A DNA stretch of 64,000 nucleotides from an uncultured Candidatus Melainabacteria bacterium (GTDB lineage Bacteria > Cyanobacteriota > Vampirovibrionia > Gastranaerophilales > Gastranaerophilaceae). Made by a program: the position numbers and the translations under genes. The stretch is taken from positions 1 through 64,000 of the forward strand of contig CAKUUC010000007.1 of the NCBI GenBank assembly GCA_934692625.1, read 5' to 3'. This document shows, one piece after another, positions 1 to 8,700 of this stretch. Numbering within the stretch: the first letter of the stretch is position 1; every line of letters begins with the position of its first letter. Under the pieces are notes generated by a model, which saw nothing but the letters and a program-made list of their open reading frames with translations, was not told the DNA's origin and searched no databases.

Positions 1-163
1 GATAAGTGCTGAAAGCATATAAGTACGAAGCCCACCGTAAGATGAGATCTCTCATAGCATAAGCTAGTAAGTCCCCAAGCAGATTACTTGGTTGATAGGT
101 CAGAGATGTAAGAGTGGCAACATTTTAAGTCGACTGATACTAATCGGACGAGGGCTTTTCCTT
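1..163 (+). rRNA. rrl: 23S ribosomal RNA, 3' end (partial)
   Basis: The window opens inside the last part of a large-subunit rRNA gene. The stretch reading GCTGAAAGCATATAAGTACG and the later GACTGATACTAATCGGACGA are the conserved 3' domain of bacterial 23S rRNA. The 5' part lies outside the window. The end near 163 is estimated from the usual ending after the GGACGAGGGCTT region and could be off by several bases. A 5S gene follows after about 75 bp, the usual bacterial order. Confidence 0.93.
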
Positions 164-238
164 AGAGGAAATTGATGAAAGCGTGAGTTTATAATCATTA
201 TGCAACTTTCAGAGTGCGGAAGCACAGGACACCAAGTT

Positions 239-355
239 TGCCGGTGGCCAAGCGTGAGGAAAACACCCGTTCCCATCCCGAACACGGTCGTAAAGACTCA
301 TAGCGGTGAAAATACTTGGGAGGCGACTCCCTGGGAAGATAGCTCGTTGCCGGCA
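239..355 (+). rRNA. rrf: 5S ribosomal RNA
   Basis: The segment has the core 5S signature CCCATCCCGAACACGG in loop B/helix III. The ends close as helix I, with TGCCGGT at the 5' end pairing with GCCGGCA at the 3' end. Length is about 117 nt, as expected. It lies just downstream of the 23S 3' end and is followed by a strong terminator, so it is the last gene of an rRNA operon. Confidence 0.93.
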
Positions 356-366
356 CCTAATTTAGA

Positions 367-402
367 AATAACCTAGAAAGAAATTTTCTAGGTTATTTTT
401 TT
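367..402 (+). terminator. rRNA operon terminator
   Basis: AATAACCTAGAAA pairs with TTTTCTAGGTTATT around a short loop, followed by a run of T. This is a Rho-independent terminator 12 bp after the 5S gene. Confidence 0.85.
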
Positions 403-954
403 ATGAGTAAAGCCGTCACCTTGCTATCTACGATAGATCTCGAGTTGAATAGGTTTTAGAAATTGTCTAAGATGGTATATTTTATTTATGATTAATAGTC
501 GGTTGGGGTAGGAAAGAAGAAGAATTAGTAAAAAAAGAGCCTCATAAAAGAGGCTAATTGGAATTAAGAATAGCTGGAAGTATGAAAAAGATTTTAATTT
601 ATATGTTAATTAAACAAAGAAAAGGAGAAAGAAGCAATTAAACACCTTACCAAATAATGTATTAGACAGTTGGGGAAGATGGGCTTTGGTATAATAAAAA
701 AAAATCTTACAAAGCGAACCAACGAACCTATGGTGAGTTGTGTGAGGTGAGTATGCGTAGGCGAAGCCGAAGAAGAATAACAAGAAAATTAAGTACTCGT
801 AATGCTCGTACAAATTTTCTAAGTTTTCAGAATGACGGTAGCATTGCTATGTGTTTAAATTAGTTATTCTCCGAACAAATGCAATTTACGTGTCTATGTG
901 TACAAACCGGTCAAAGCAGTATGTAAAGATTGAACAATCTAGTTATTTGTTTAA

Positions 955-1020
955 ACAGATTCTGAATAAGATAAAATCTACGCAATAAAAATTGCTTGAT
1001 TTTTAATCTTTTCAGAATGA
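955..1020 (-). repeat. Palindromic dispersed repeat, copy 1
   Basis: The reverse complement matches 41396-41462 over nearly its whole length with only a few differences. Each copy is an imperfect palindrome. The ends (ATTCTGAATAAGATAAAATC and ATTCTGAAAAGATTAAAAATC on opposite strands) are inverted copies, and the centre is a second small inverted repeat of the GCAAT...ATTGC kind. With no coding capacity and inverted ends this resembles a MITE or a palindromic unit. The two copies lie about 40 kb apart in opposite orientation. Confidence 0.75.
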
Positions 1021-1120
1021 CAATCGCTTGGGGTAAATTTTTATTTTATTCAAAAATAATGCTATTGTTACGAAATGTAAAGATGAATTTAAAAGTCGGA
1101 AAACCTTGTTATACTTGCTT

Positions 1121-1156
1121 TATGGTATGGTATGGTATGGTTGGGCGGGGCGGGGG
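1121..1156 (+). repeat. (TATGG)4 tract and G-run
   Basis: Four perfect TATGG units at 1121-1140 run into TTGGGCGGGGCGGGGG. A G-run like this is out of place in such an AT-rich region. It ends 2 bp before the GCAATT half of the promoter-like element at 1159-1189. The G-runs could form a four-stranded structure. Confidence 0.85.
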
Positions 1157-1158
1157 TA

Positions 1159-1189
1159 GCAATTTTAAAAAACGTAAATACTTTATATA
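1159..1189 (+). promoter_or_regulatory. Bipartite promoter-like element, site 1
   Basis: GCAATT (1159-1164), a 13-bp spacer, then ATACTTTATATA (1178-1189). The same arrangement with the same spacer occurs at four other places in the window, each upstream of an accessory gene. Here the gene start is 89 bp downstream at 1279. The leader between them holds a small TTAAC/GTTAA inverted repeat. Confidence 0.7.
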
Positions 1190-1278
1190 TACATAAGACA
1201 TATTTAAAATTTGTAAATCGATTTAACAAAAAGTTAACAACAATATGAGTGAAACTAAGAGATAAAGGAGTATTTACT

Positions 1279-1836
1279 ATGACATTAGGAATTGTATCAG
1301 CAAACAACGCAAGAAACGCGCAAACTACAAAAAGAAATGAAGCATTAGACAAAGCGAAAAATAATTACAACAGAAAAACAGATGCTGCAACTGCTCAAAA
1401 TGATAAAGCTATTGATAATAACAGACAAGCACTTCATAAAGCAGGTAGCAATGCCGCTAAGAAAATAAATAGTGCTTTTACATCAGCAAAAGTCAATACT
1501 TCAAGAGGTGGCGATTATGGAAAAATGAGTAGTGCTGATGTTGCAACAGATATGGCAAAACGTGCTGCAGGAAAAGCATGGAATGGTGCTGTCGAAACTG
1601 GAAGGACGGTTGCTAAAGGAGGATATATTGCTGCAAAAACACTTGCAAAAGGTGCAACTTATGTTGAGGCCAAAAGAGAAAAAGCGGTTAACCATGCTGC
1701 CGGTAGAGCAAAAAAAGCTTGGAATGCAACAAAAACTTTGGCAAAACAAGCCGCTAACAGAGTAAGTACAATTGCAACAAATATTAAGTCAACTGCTGGT
1801 GCTGTTGGTACTGTTATTAAAAGTTTCTTTGGTTAA
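1279..1836 (+). CDS. Ala/Lys-rich helical protein, unknown function
   Basis: The 185-residue product is rich in Ala, Lys, Asn and Thr and lacks Cys. From about residue 85 on, short amphipathic helical segments of the type AKRAAGKAWNGAVETG recur, ending in a Gly/Ser/Phe tail. There is no signal peptide or membrane segment. I chose the ATG at 1279 because AAAGGAG sits 8 bp upstream; an in-frame GTG at 1249 would place that ribosome site inside the gene. It is a single-gene unit with a five-copy promoter-like element upstream and a strong terminator behind. Histone-like, apolipoprotein-like or secreted helical proteins look similar, so no function is assigned. Confidence 0.75.
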   Translation: MTLGIVSANNARNAQTTKRNEALDKAKNNYNRKTDAATAQNDKAIDNNRQALHKAGSNAAKKINSAFTSAKVNTSRGGDYGKMSSADVATDMAKRAAGKAWNGAVETGRTVAKGGYIAAKTLAKGATYVEAKREKAVNHAAGRAKKAWNATKTLAKQAANRVSTIATNIKSTAGAVGTVIKSFFG

Positions 1837-1857
1837 TGATGAAATAATTTACTTATC

Positions 1858-1892
1858 AAGCCGCTTTTGGATTTTTCCAAAAGCGGCTTTTT
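1858..1892 (+). terminator. Rho-independent terminator
   Basis: A 13-bp stem (AAGCCGCTTTTGG with its complement) followed by T5. It ends the helical-protein gene. Confidence 0.9.
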
Positions 1893-1963
1893 GTAACGAA
1901 ATATAAACAATGTTCAATATTAATGACAATTTTTAGTAGGGATTATACTTATTAAATTCAGGT

Positions 1964-3067
1964 ATGAAAGTTCAAAGTAATTATGTAAGTTTTGCCTTTA
2001 CCGGCAATGAACGAAAAGAAAAATATCATAAAAATCCATTTCTTGGAACAAAAACTGATGAAGTTGTTTTAAAAAATAAACAACCAATAAAATCACCTTT
2101 TATACGAAAGGTTGCGACGTATATTACAGGTTTGCTCACTTTAGCGGGTGTAGCGTCGTGTGAGAATTCTCAGTCTCGAGTTTATGATTCTGAAAAATTA
2201 GGCGATTTATCTGTTAATTACTTTAATGTTGAAAAAGAAACCAGAGATTCAATTTTGACACCGTTAGTTACGTTGAAGTCCAAATTAACTCCAGAAAATA
2301 ATTTTCTTAATAATTTAGAAATTGATATTACAAAATCTTATGAAGATTTAGACGATGGTAATTCCTTCCGTAAGTTTTTGAAGTCTGAAGGTGATGTCGA
2401 GTTAGATAAAGGGTGTAGTTTTTACTCTGATAAAAATTTAAAGAAACGAATTGTAATTCAAGAAGGTGCTCATGGTGCATCTGATAAAGCGTTATATGCT
2501 AGTGTAACAGGAGAATACACGGCTCTTCCGTCTATGCGACAGTCTTTAATGCATGAGGTTGGGCATCAATTTGATCAATTCTTTGGTCATGACCATAATG
2601 CACCGTTTGCTAAAAAATGGGATTCTATTATTGCTCAAAAAGAAAAAAATCCTAATATGTCGGCTTATGATTTAGAAGTCTTGCCTAAAGATAAAGATGC
2701 CAGAGTAGAATATTTTTGGAATTCTGCTATGAGTGATAAACCAAAATTTCAAGAAGCAATTTTGAAAGATTTTGAACATATAGCAAGACTTAAAAATGAA
2801 AACTCTTCTCATCTAGCCTGTAACATTGAATACTATACTGACGGTGTTGATTTTTCTAAAAAAATAACGCCAGAAGTTGTTGATTTGGCAGAATCTGCAA
2901 GAACAGAAGTTTATGCAAATTTATTTTCGTATGCTATGGGGCAAAATGACGGTGATAAAACCGATTTCTTGGATAATTTTAAACATTCGTATGAGGTTGT
3001 TAAAAAAGATATTAAAAATAAATTACATATTGATGTTGAATCAAAAGCATTAAAACATTTAAAATAG
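1964..3067 (+). CDS. Lethal-factor-like zinc metalloprotease, putative lipoprotein
   Basis: The 367-residue protein has an HEVGHQFDQ zinc site (H197, E198, H201) and a downstream glutamate in ARTEVYANLFSYAMG (E315). This is the layout of the anthrax-lethal-factor-like (ATLF, M34-type) peptidases. A hydrophobic stretch at residues 49-65 ends in LAGVASC, a lipobox-like sequence with Cys66, so the catalytic part may be anchored outside the cytoplasmic membrane. The 50-residue region before it is unusually long for a lipoprotein signal. The N-terminus carries VSFAFTGN, a tag shared with other proteins of this window. A TATACT -10-like box lies just upstream and the ribosome site is weak. The substrate is unknown. 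Confidence 0.7.
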   Translation: MKVQSNYVSFAFTGNERKEKYHKNPFLGTKTDEVVLKNKQPIKSPFIRKVATYITGLLTLAGVASCENSQSRVYDSEKLGDLSVNYFNVEKETRDSILTPLVTLKSKLTPENNFLNNLEIDITKSYEDLDDGNSFRKFLKSEGDVELDKGCSFYSDKNLKKRIVIQEGAHGASDKALYASVTGEYTALPSMRQSLMHEVGHQFDQFFGHDHNAPFAKKWDSIIAQKEKNPNMSAYDLEVLPKDKDARVEYFWNSAMSDKPKFQEAILKDFEHIARLKNENSSHLACNIEYYTDGVDFSKKITPEVVDLAESARTEVYANLFSYAMGQNDGDKTDFLDNFKHSYEVVKKDIKNKLHIDVESKALKHLK

Positions 3068-3159
3068 TTTTGCTCAATTTCGTTTATCTGTATGTATGAA
3101 AACATTCCTCTATATTATAAAATTTCTCTAATAATTAAAATAGGAAGGAGAATTTTATT

Positions 3160-4206
3160 ATGTGGGAATATTTTTCCGGCTCTTATATAATTACCGTTTT
3201 AGGTGTTATTGGAGCGTATTTGTGGGGGGAACATGTGCATCAAGGTGCCGGTTTAGCCTCAATTTTTATCGTATTAGTTTTAGCAGTTCTTGAAACAAGT
3301 TTGTCTTTTGACAACGCTGTTGTAAACGCTATGAAGTTGGAAAAAATGTCGCATGTTTGGCGTCATAGATTTTTAACTTGGGGTATTTTAATTGCAGTTT
3401 TTGGTATGCGTTTCTTATTCCCAGTGCTTGTCGTTTCAATATTTTCACATTTGGATATGTTGACGGTTACGCACATTGCACTAACTGATGCGAACAAGTA
3501 TGCAGCCTATCTGCACGCAACTCACGCGCCAATCGTGACTTTCGGCGGTATGTTTTTAATTATGCTTTTTCTTAATTATTTCTTTAATCATGAAAAAGAT
3601 GTTCACTGGCTTGTACCTATTGAAAAGCCGTTGTCTCATCTTGACCATATAAGTGGGATTGAAATTATTATTTCATTATTAACATTGATTGGTTTGCAAT
3701 CTGTAATTCCGGTTGAACAAAAGCTCTCAGTTTTGATTTCAGGGCTTGCCGGAATAATTACGTTTTTAGCGATAGATGGAGTTGCTCATTTCTTGGAAAA
3801 ACACGAAGAAATGCGTAATGCAAAATGTGGAGTAGAAGGTGTTAAATGTGCCGGTTTAATTAGTTTTATGTATTTGGAACTTATTGATGCTTCTTTCTCA
3901 TTAGATGGAGTTTTGGGTGCTTTTGCATTGAGTAATGATGTTTTAATTATTACAATCGGGTTGGCTATTGGTGCAATGTTTGTAAGGTCTTTAACAATTT
4001 TGCTTGTTGAAAAGAAAACTCTTGCTCAGTTTATATATTTAGAACAAGGTGCTCATTGGGCAATTGGTGCCTTATCTGTGATAATGTTAGTTTCAACGGT
4101 AAAAGAAGTTCCGGAAGTTGTGACTGGTTTAATCGGTTTATTCTTTATTGTTGCAGCGTTAATTTCTTCAATTTTACACAACAAAAAACAAGAAAATCAA
4201 AATTAA
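3160..4206 (+). CDS. DUF475/TerC-type integral membrane protein
   Basis: The 348-residue protein is almost entirely hydrophobic, with about eight membrane segments. It has the paired acidic signatures of the TerC-like DUF475 family, LETSLSFDNAVVNA near residue 47 and YLELIDASFSLDGVLGA near residue 240. Family members are linked to metal-ion handling and tellurite resistance, but the transported ion is not settled, so the role here is only inferred. GGAAGGAG precedes the ATG. It is a single gene that converges on ahcY, with a shared bidirectional terminator in between. Confidence 0.88.
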   Translation: MWEYFSGSYIITVLGVIGAYLWGEHVHQGAGLASIFIVLVLAVLETSLSFDNAVVNAMKLEKMSHVWRHRFLTWGILIAVFGMRFLFPVLVVSIFSHLDMLTVTHIALTDANKYAAYLHATHAPIVTFGGMFLIMLFLNYFFNHEKDVHWLVPIEKPLSHLDHISGIEIIISLLTLIGLQSVIPVEQKLSVLISGLAGIITFLAIDGVAHFLEKHEEMRNAKCGVEGVKCAGLISFMYLELIDASFSLDGVLGAFALSNDVLIITIGLAIGAMFVRSLTILLVEKKTLAQFIYLEQGAHWAIGALSVIMLVSTVKEVPEVVTGLIGLFFIVAALISSILHNKKQENQN

Positions 4207-4228
4207 ATTTAGGGAAAATCATATAATA

Positions 4229-4264
4229 AAAAAGAGCAAGTTTTGGTGAACCTGCTCTTTTTTG
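4229..4264. terminator. Bidirectional terminator
   Basis: AAAGAGCA pairs with TGCTCTTT around a 14-nt loop. A/T runs flank both sides, so it can end the DUF475 gene on plus and ahcY on minus. Confidence 0.8.
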
Positions 4265-4281
4265 TATTTCATATTCAATAA

Positions 4282-5550
4282 TTAGTCGATTTTCCAACTG
4301 TTTAGATATTCTTCTTGTTCCGGAGTTAATGTATCAATTTCAATTCCCATTGATTTAAGTTTCAATTCAGCAATTTTAACATCAACTTCATAAGGAAGGG
4401 TGTAAAGTTTGTTTTCCAATTTTCCTTTATTTTTAACAAGGAATTCAATACCAAGTGCTTGGTTTGCAAAACTCATATCCATTACGCTTGCTGGGTGTCC
4501 TTCTGCTGCTACTAAGTTAACCAAACGACCTTCTGCGATTACATAAATTGATTTTCCATTATCAAGAACGTATTCTTCAAGAGCCGGACGAATTTGTTTG
4601 ATTTCTTTAACGTGTTTTTTCAAGTCGCCTACGTTAACTTCCCAGTCGAAATGTCCAACATTACCAACAAAGGCTCCGTCTTTCATTGTCAAAAGGTGTT
4701 GAACGTCAATTACGTGTTTGTCACCGGTTACGGTTAAGAAAATATCGCCTTCAAGTGCTGCTTTTGCAATCGGCATTACTCTATAACCTTCCATTGCAGC
4801 TTCAAGTGCTTTTAATGGGTCAACTTCACATACGATAACATTTGCACCCAACGCTTTTGCTCTTAGTGCAACACCTTTTCCGCACCAGCCATAACCTGAT
4901 ACAACAACTGTTTTACCTGCGATAAGAATGTTTGCAGCACGTAAAACCCCGTCAAAAGAACTTTGACCTGTACCGTATCTGTTGTCATATAAGTGTTTTG
5001 TTAAACTTGTATTAACTCCGACAGCCGGAAACCCTAATGTACCTTGTTTTTCCATTGCTTGAAGTCTGATGATACCGGTTGTTGTTTCTTCTGTAGATCC
5101 GATAACTTTAGAAATCAAGTCAGGTCTTTTTTCGTGAATCATTGAAACCATGTCGCAACCGTCATCAATGATGATATCCGGATTATGGTTAAGTGCTTCA
5201 TTGATGTGAGATTTGTATTGTTCAACAGTTTCACCTGAAACTGCGAAAACAGGCATGTTATAGTATTTTACTAATGCTGCAGCAACATCGTCTTGAGTCG
5301 ACAAAGGATTTGATGCTACGAGCAATGAATCTGCTCCACCTGCTTGCATTACAGTACAAAGTGCAGCGGTTTCTTTTGTTACGTGAACGCATGCTGACAA
5401 ATTTAACCCTTTGAAAGGTTGTTCTTTTATAAATCTTTCACGAATTGTTTTTAGTACCGGCATGTCTTTAAATGCCCAATCTATTTGTTTTTTTCCTTGT
5501 TCTGCAAGGTTAATGTCTTTTATGTCACATTTCATTTCTGTCATTAGCAT
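4282..5550 (-). CDS. ahcY: Adenosylhomocysteinase
   Basis: This cytosolic NAD-dependent enzyme cleaves S-adenosylhomocysteine to adenosine and homocysteine, regenerating the methyl cycle. The 422-residue length is right for the bacterial form. Visible motifs are the NAD-binding GYGWCGKGVALRAKALGA near residue 219, the substrate-side YNMPVFAVSGE, NRYGTGQSSFDG, and the C-terminal GHPASVMDMSFANQ. AAGGAG lies 8 bp before the chosen ATG at 5550; an ATG two codons later is also possible. It is a single-gene unit, divergent from the GH13-type gene. Confidence 0.97.
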   Translation of the reverse strand: MLMTEMKCDIKDINLAEQGKKQIDWAFKDMPVLKTIRERFIKEQPFKGLNLSACVHVTKETAALCTVMQAGGADSLLVASNPLSTQDDVAAALVKYYNMPVFAVSGETVEQYKSHINEALNHNPDIIIDDGCDMVSMIHEKRPDLISKVIGSTEETTTGIIRLQAMEKQGTLGFPAVGVNTSLTKHLYDNRYGTGQSSFDGVLRAANILIAGKTVVVSGYGWCGKGVALRAKALGANVIVCEVDPLKALEAAMEGYRVMPIAKAALEGDIFLTVTGDKHVIDVQHLLTMKDGAFVGNVGHFDWEVNVGDLKKHVKEIKQIRPALEEYVLDNGKSIYVIAEGRLVNLVAAEGHPASVMDMSFANQALGIEFLVKNKGKLENKLYTLPYEVDVKIAELKLKSMGIEIDTLTPEQEEYLNSWKID

Positions 5551-5719
5551 TATTTTCTCCTTATACTAATAAATGTATATTATAACGTTTCAATTATACT
5601 CAAGACAATCTGAGAATACTAATAATAGAAAATTTATTGTAAAATTTTCTTAATAATATTCGACTAGGTAACAAAAAATATTCTTTAGACTTGTTATAAT
5701 TATCGTTAAGGAGTATCGT

Positions 5720-8700
5720 GTGAAAGTAAGTTTTGATTTAAAAAAGAACAGTCCACAACGTAATAATACTGTTTCTTTTAAAGGGGTAGAGCCGACAAAA
5801 TCGGCAGAAGGTTTTAAAGAGTTAAGATTTGCATATCCGTATGATCCGGAAAAGCAAGAGTGCTATTTGAAGGTCTATAAAGTTGGAGCCGATGATAACG
5901 GCAACTATTATACTGACGGAATAGCGTACTCAAATGATGGTAGGGACGGCATTGCTATCCCGCAAAACGGTTTATCTATAGATATGCAAAAAACTTACGG
6001 TTTTTCAGAAGATCAGCCTTTTGCATATAATTTCTTAATAAAAAGAAAAGATGGTCGAGGGGAAGAAGTAAAAATTGATTGTGGTGATTCTATTAACGAG
6101 AATGGCACATTGTATAATGTTATTTCTTCTACTAAATCCGGCATGAATAAAGGTGGCTCAATGAAACTTGTCATTGTAGATTCGCAAAAAGTTGGATATG
6201 TTTACAATGATAAAAACTTAATAGTAAAAGATGAAGCGCTTGCAAAAAGAGGAGAAAACGGTATTAAAACCTTAACAAACAAATTTGGTGGAACTCTTGC
6301 CGGGCTTGAGCATGCTGTAGAAAATGGCGAATATGATAAATATTCTAGGATTATTTCTTTACCGATATTTACTGATGATGATTTTTCAGCGCATGCTTAC
6401 TGGAACAAAAACTGCATGCAGATGGCAAAATCATTTGGAAACATCAATAACTATGCTTCTTTGCAACGAAAAATGTTTGCACATGGTTTGAATTTGGTAT
6501 CAGACGGTGCGTTTGTAAATGAAGGGTTAGAAGGTACTCACTTTGGCGATTTGTTGAAATGGGGTGAAAATTCTCCTTATTTTTATTGGTTTAGAGCATC
6601 AGGTTTGAATAACGGACCTGTGTCATTAGGTGTATTTCCTAAAAATAAAGAATTTATTTCACACAAAATTGTAAATTCTCCATATTCTTACACACAAAAG
6701 GATAATGGAAAAATCAAAATTTCATCAAATTCTAACTATGACAAAAGTAAGCCTACGTATATTCAGTTCTTTGACAATCGTTTAGTTACTGAGGCTGAAA
6801 AAACTGATACTTCACACTTAATTAAATCTTATTCAAATTTAAGCACTCCGAATGTTTATGATATTCACACTCATAACGACTCTATATTCCCTTATTATTT
6901 CGAAATTAAACCAGAAATCTATAATAAGAACGTAAAAAATCTCATTACTTACAATTCAGATAATCCTGATGCTGAAATTCGTTTAGATAGTCCACTTGCT
7001 GCAAGATTACTTTCAAAATCTGAATATTACAATGTTGATGGAAAATTTGAAAGCGGTTTTGAAACTTGGGATGCAAACGTAGATATTGCGAAATTGAATT
7101 TTGTATTCTCCAATACAGATGCAAAAGACTTGAAAAATTTGCCTCTCAACAAACGTAGAGAAATTATGGAAAAAATGGTTCGTGCAAATTATCAGGTTCA
7201 GGATTACACGGTTCAATCAGGTGCATACTGGACTCAAAAAACAGACGACATTTTGAGAACATACGTTGCGCAACAGTTGAAAAATGTTGATGAAAATAAT
7301 CCTTCGCTTGTTTATCAAAAGATTATGGATTTATCTAATAACAAAGTCTTCCCTAAAGAAGTCAAAACAGAAGTATCTAAAGCAGAAGTCGAAAATATAT
7401 TAGATGATATGTATAACAACAAACGAGAATTGTCTGACTTGAATAAAAAAGACGAAATTCTTGAAGGTGTTATGAATACTCCGCTTGATTCTATTGAATT
7501 CGGACAAAATCTTACTGCTGTTTTAGCCTCTCCTTTGATTTCAAAAAGAGCAAATGTTAAATCAGAAGTTGGTGTTCCTCGTTTTGAAATTTATAAAAAT
7601 GGTGATAAAAATTTACCTGAAGAATATGCAGAAACTTACAAAAAAATGGATGAAATCTTTGCTAAAGATTTGTCAGGTTATGCAGAAAAGATTTTGAACA
7701 AAGTAGACAGTCAACTTCCGGAAAATCAAAAATTATTTGATGGTGAAGAAGTTACAGATTATGGTAAATACGTTTTGCCATTGTTGTTACCTCAAATTAC
7801 AAAATTTGCTGTAGTAAAGGCCTTAGCGCCTAAAGTTAACGTTACAGTGAACGATAAAAACGGCGAATTGAATTATGATTACAAAGCATTGAATGATGTT
7901 CATCTTCAATCGTTTGGTATTACAAAATTTGCATCACCGGAAGATGAGGCTCGTGTTGTTTTGAGTGAACTTCAAAGTGGTATCAAAAAGATTAAACCGA
8001 AAGCCGATGACGTTATTGTTGACAGTATTTCAAAATCTTTGAAAGGAACAAATTTACGTTCTTTCCAACTTGCAGATTTAATCATTGATAAAACTCAATC
8101 AGGACTAGATTGGAGAATTGATGCGACAAAAGATATTGCTGATGTTGAAGCGCTAAGAAATGGTATGGAAAGTTTCGACACCATGTGGGAAAATATAATA
8201 GACTTTTGGAAGAAGTTCCAAACCGCAATCCAAAAGCAAAACCCGAATGTTTACACTGTTGCAGAAGTTACAGATGAAGAAAATCTGTACGATAAAGGCT
8301 GGGGCGGTTACTCAAAAAGATTCCCAGGAAAACCTGATATTATTCCAAAATTTTTGAGAGAAACTGGCATGTCTGCAATTGCAGAGTATTCATATTTCTT
8401 TAGTGGTATTCAAAAAGCATTTTCTAATGAGTTTGAAAATGGTGATATGAATGCTGATACTACTTATGCAAGTAAAATGATTTATGACAAAATGATATCT
8501 GGGGATAAAAACTTTATCAAAATGGGTGCTCAAGATGCAATGAAATTTGCATATACGTTTATTGGAAACCATGATAAGCCTAGAGCATTACATTGTGCAG
8601 CATTAGATATGAAATTGTTCTATAATGATTTAACTTATGCAGATGGTAATTTTGAAGCCCGAAGAACTGCTTACAAAGTTTTGAACGATAAGTATATGGA

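Larger units (their letters stand above)
403..1158. other. Gene-poor spacer with repeats
   Basis: I see no convincing gene in this stretch of more than 750 bases. Short open frames on both strands have no ribosome binding site and low-complexity translations. It holds a hairpin at 527-556 whose T-run lies on the minus strand, like a terminator without an obvious gene, a palindromic repeat at 955-1020, and a pentanucleotide tract plus G-run at 1121-1156. The word TTTTCAGAATGAC occurs at 831 and again at 1009, which suggests decayed mobile repeats. Confidence 0.6.

Noticed and set aside
527..556. Terminator-like hairpin with T-run on the minus strand
   Set aside because: The stem is good, but no gene I can support lies upstream on that strand, so it is only mentioned with the spacer.
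610..813. Minus-strand frame of 67 residues with a hydrophobic start
   Set aside because: No ribosome site, low-complexity translation and a position in a repeat-rich spacer. I treat it as chance.
1245..1265. Six-codon leader peptide before the gene at 1279
   Set aside because: ATG to TAA is open, but there is no ribosome site and nothing suggests attenuation.
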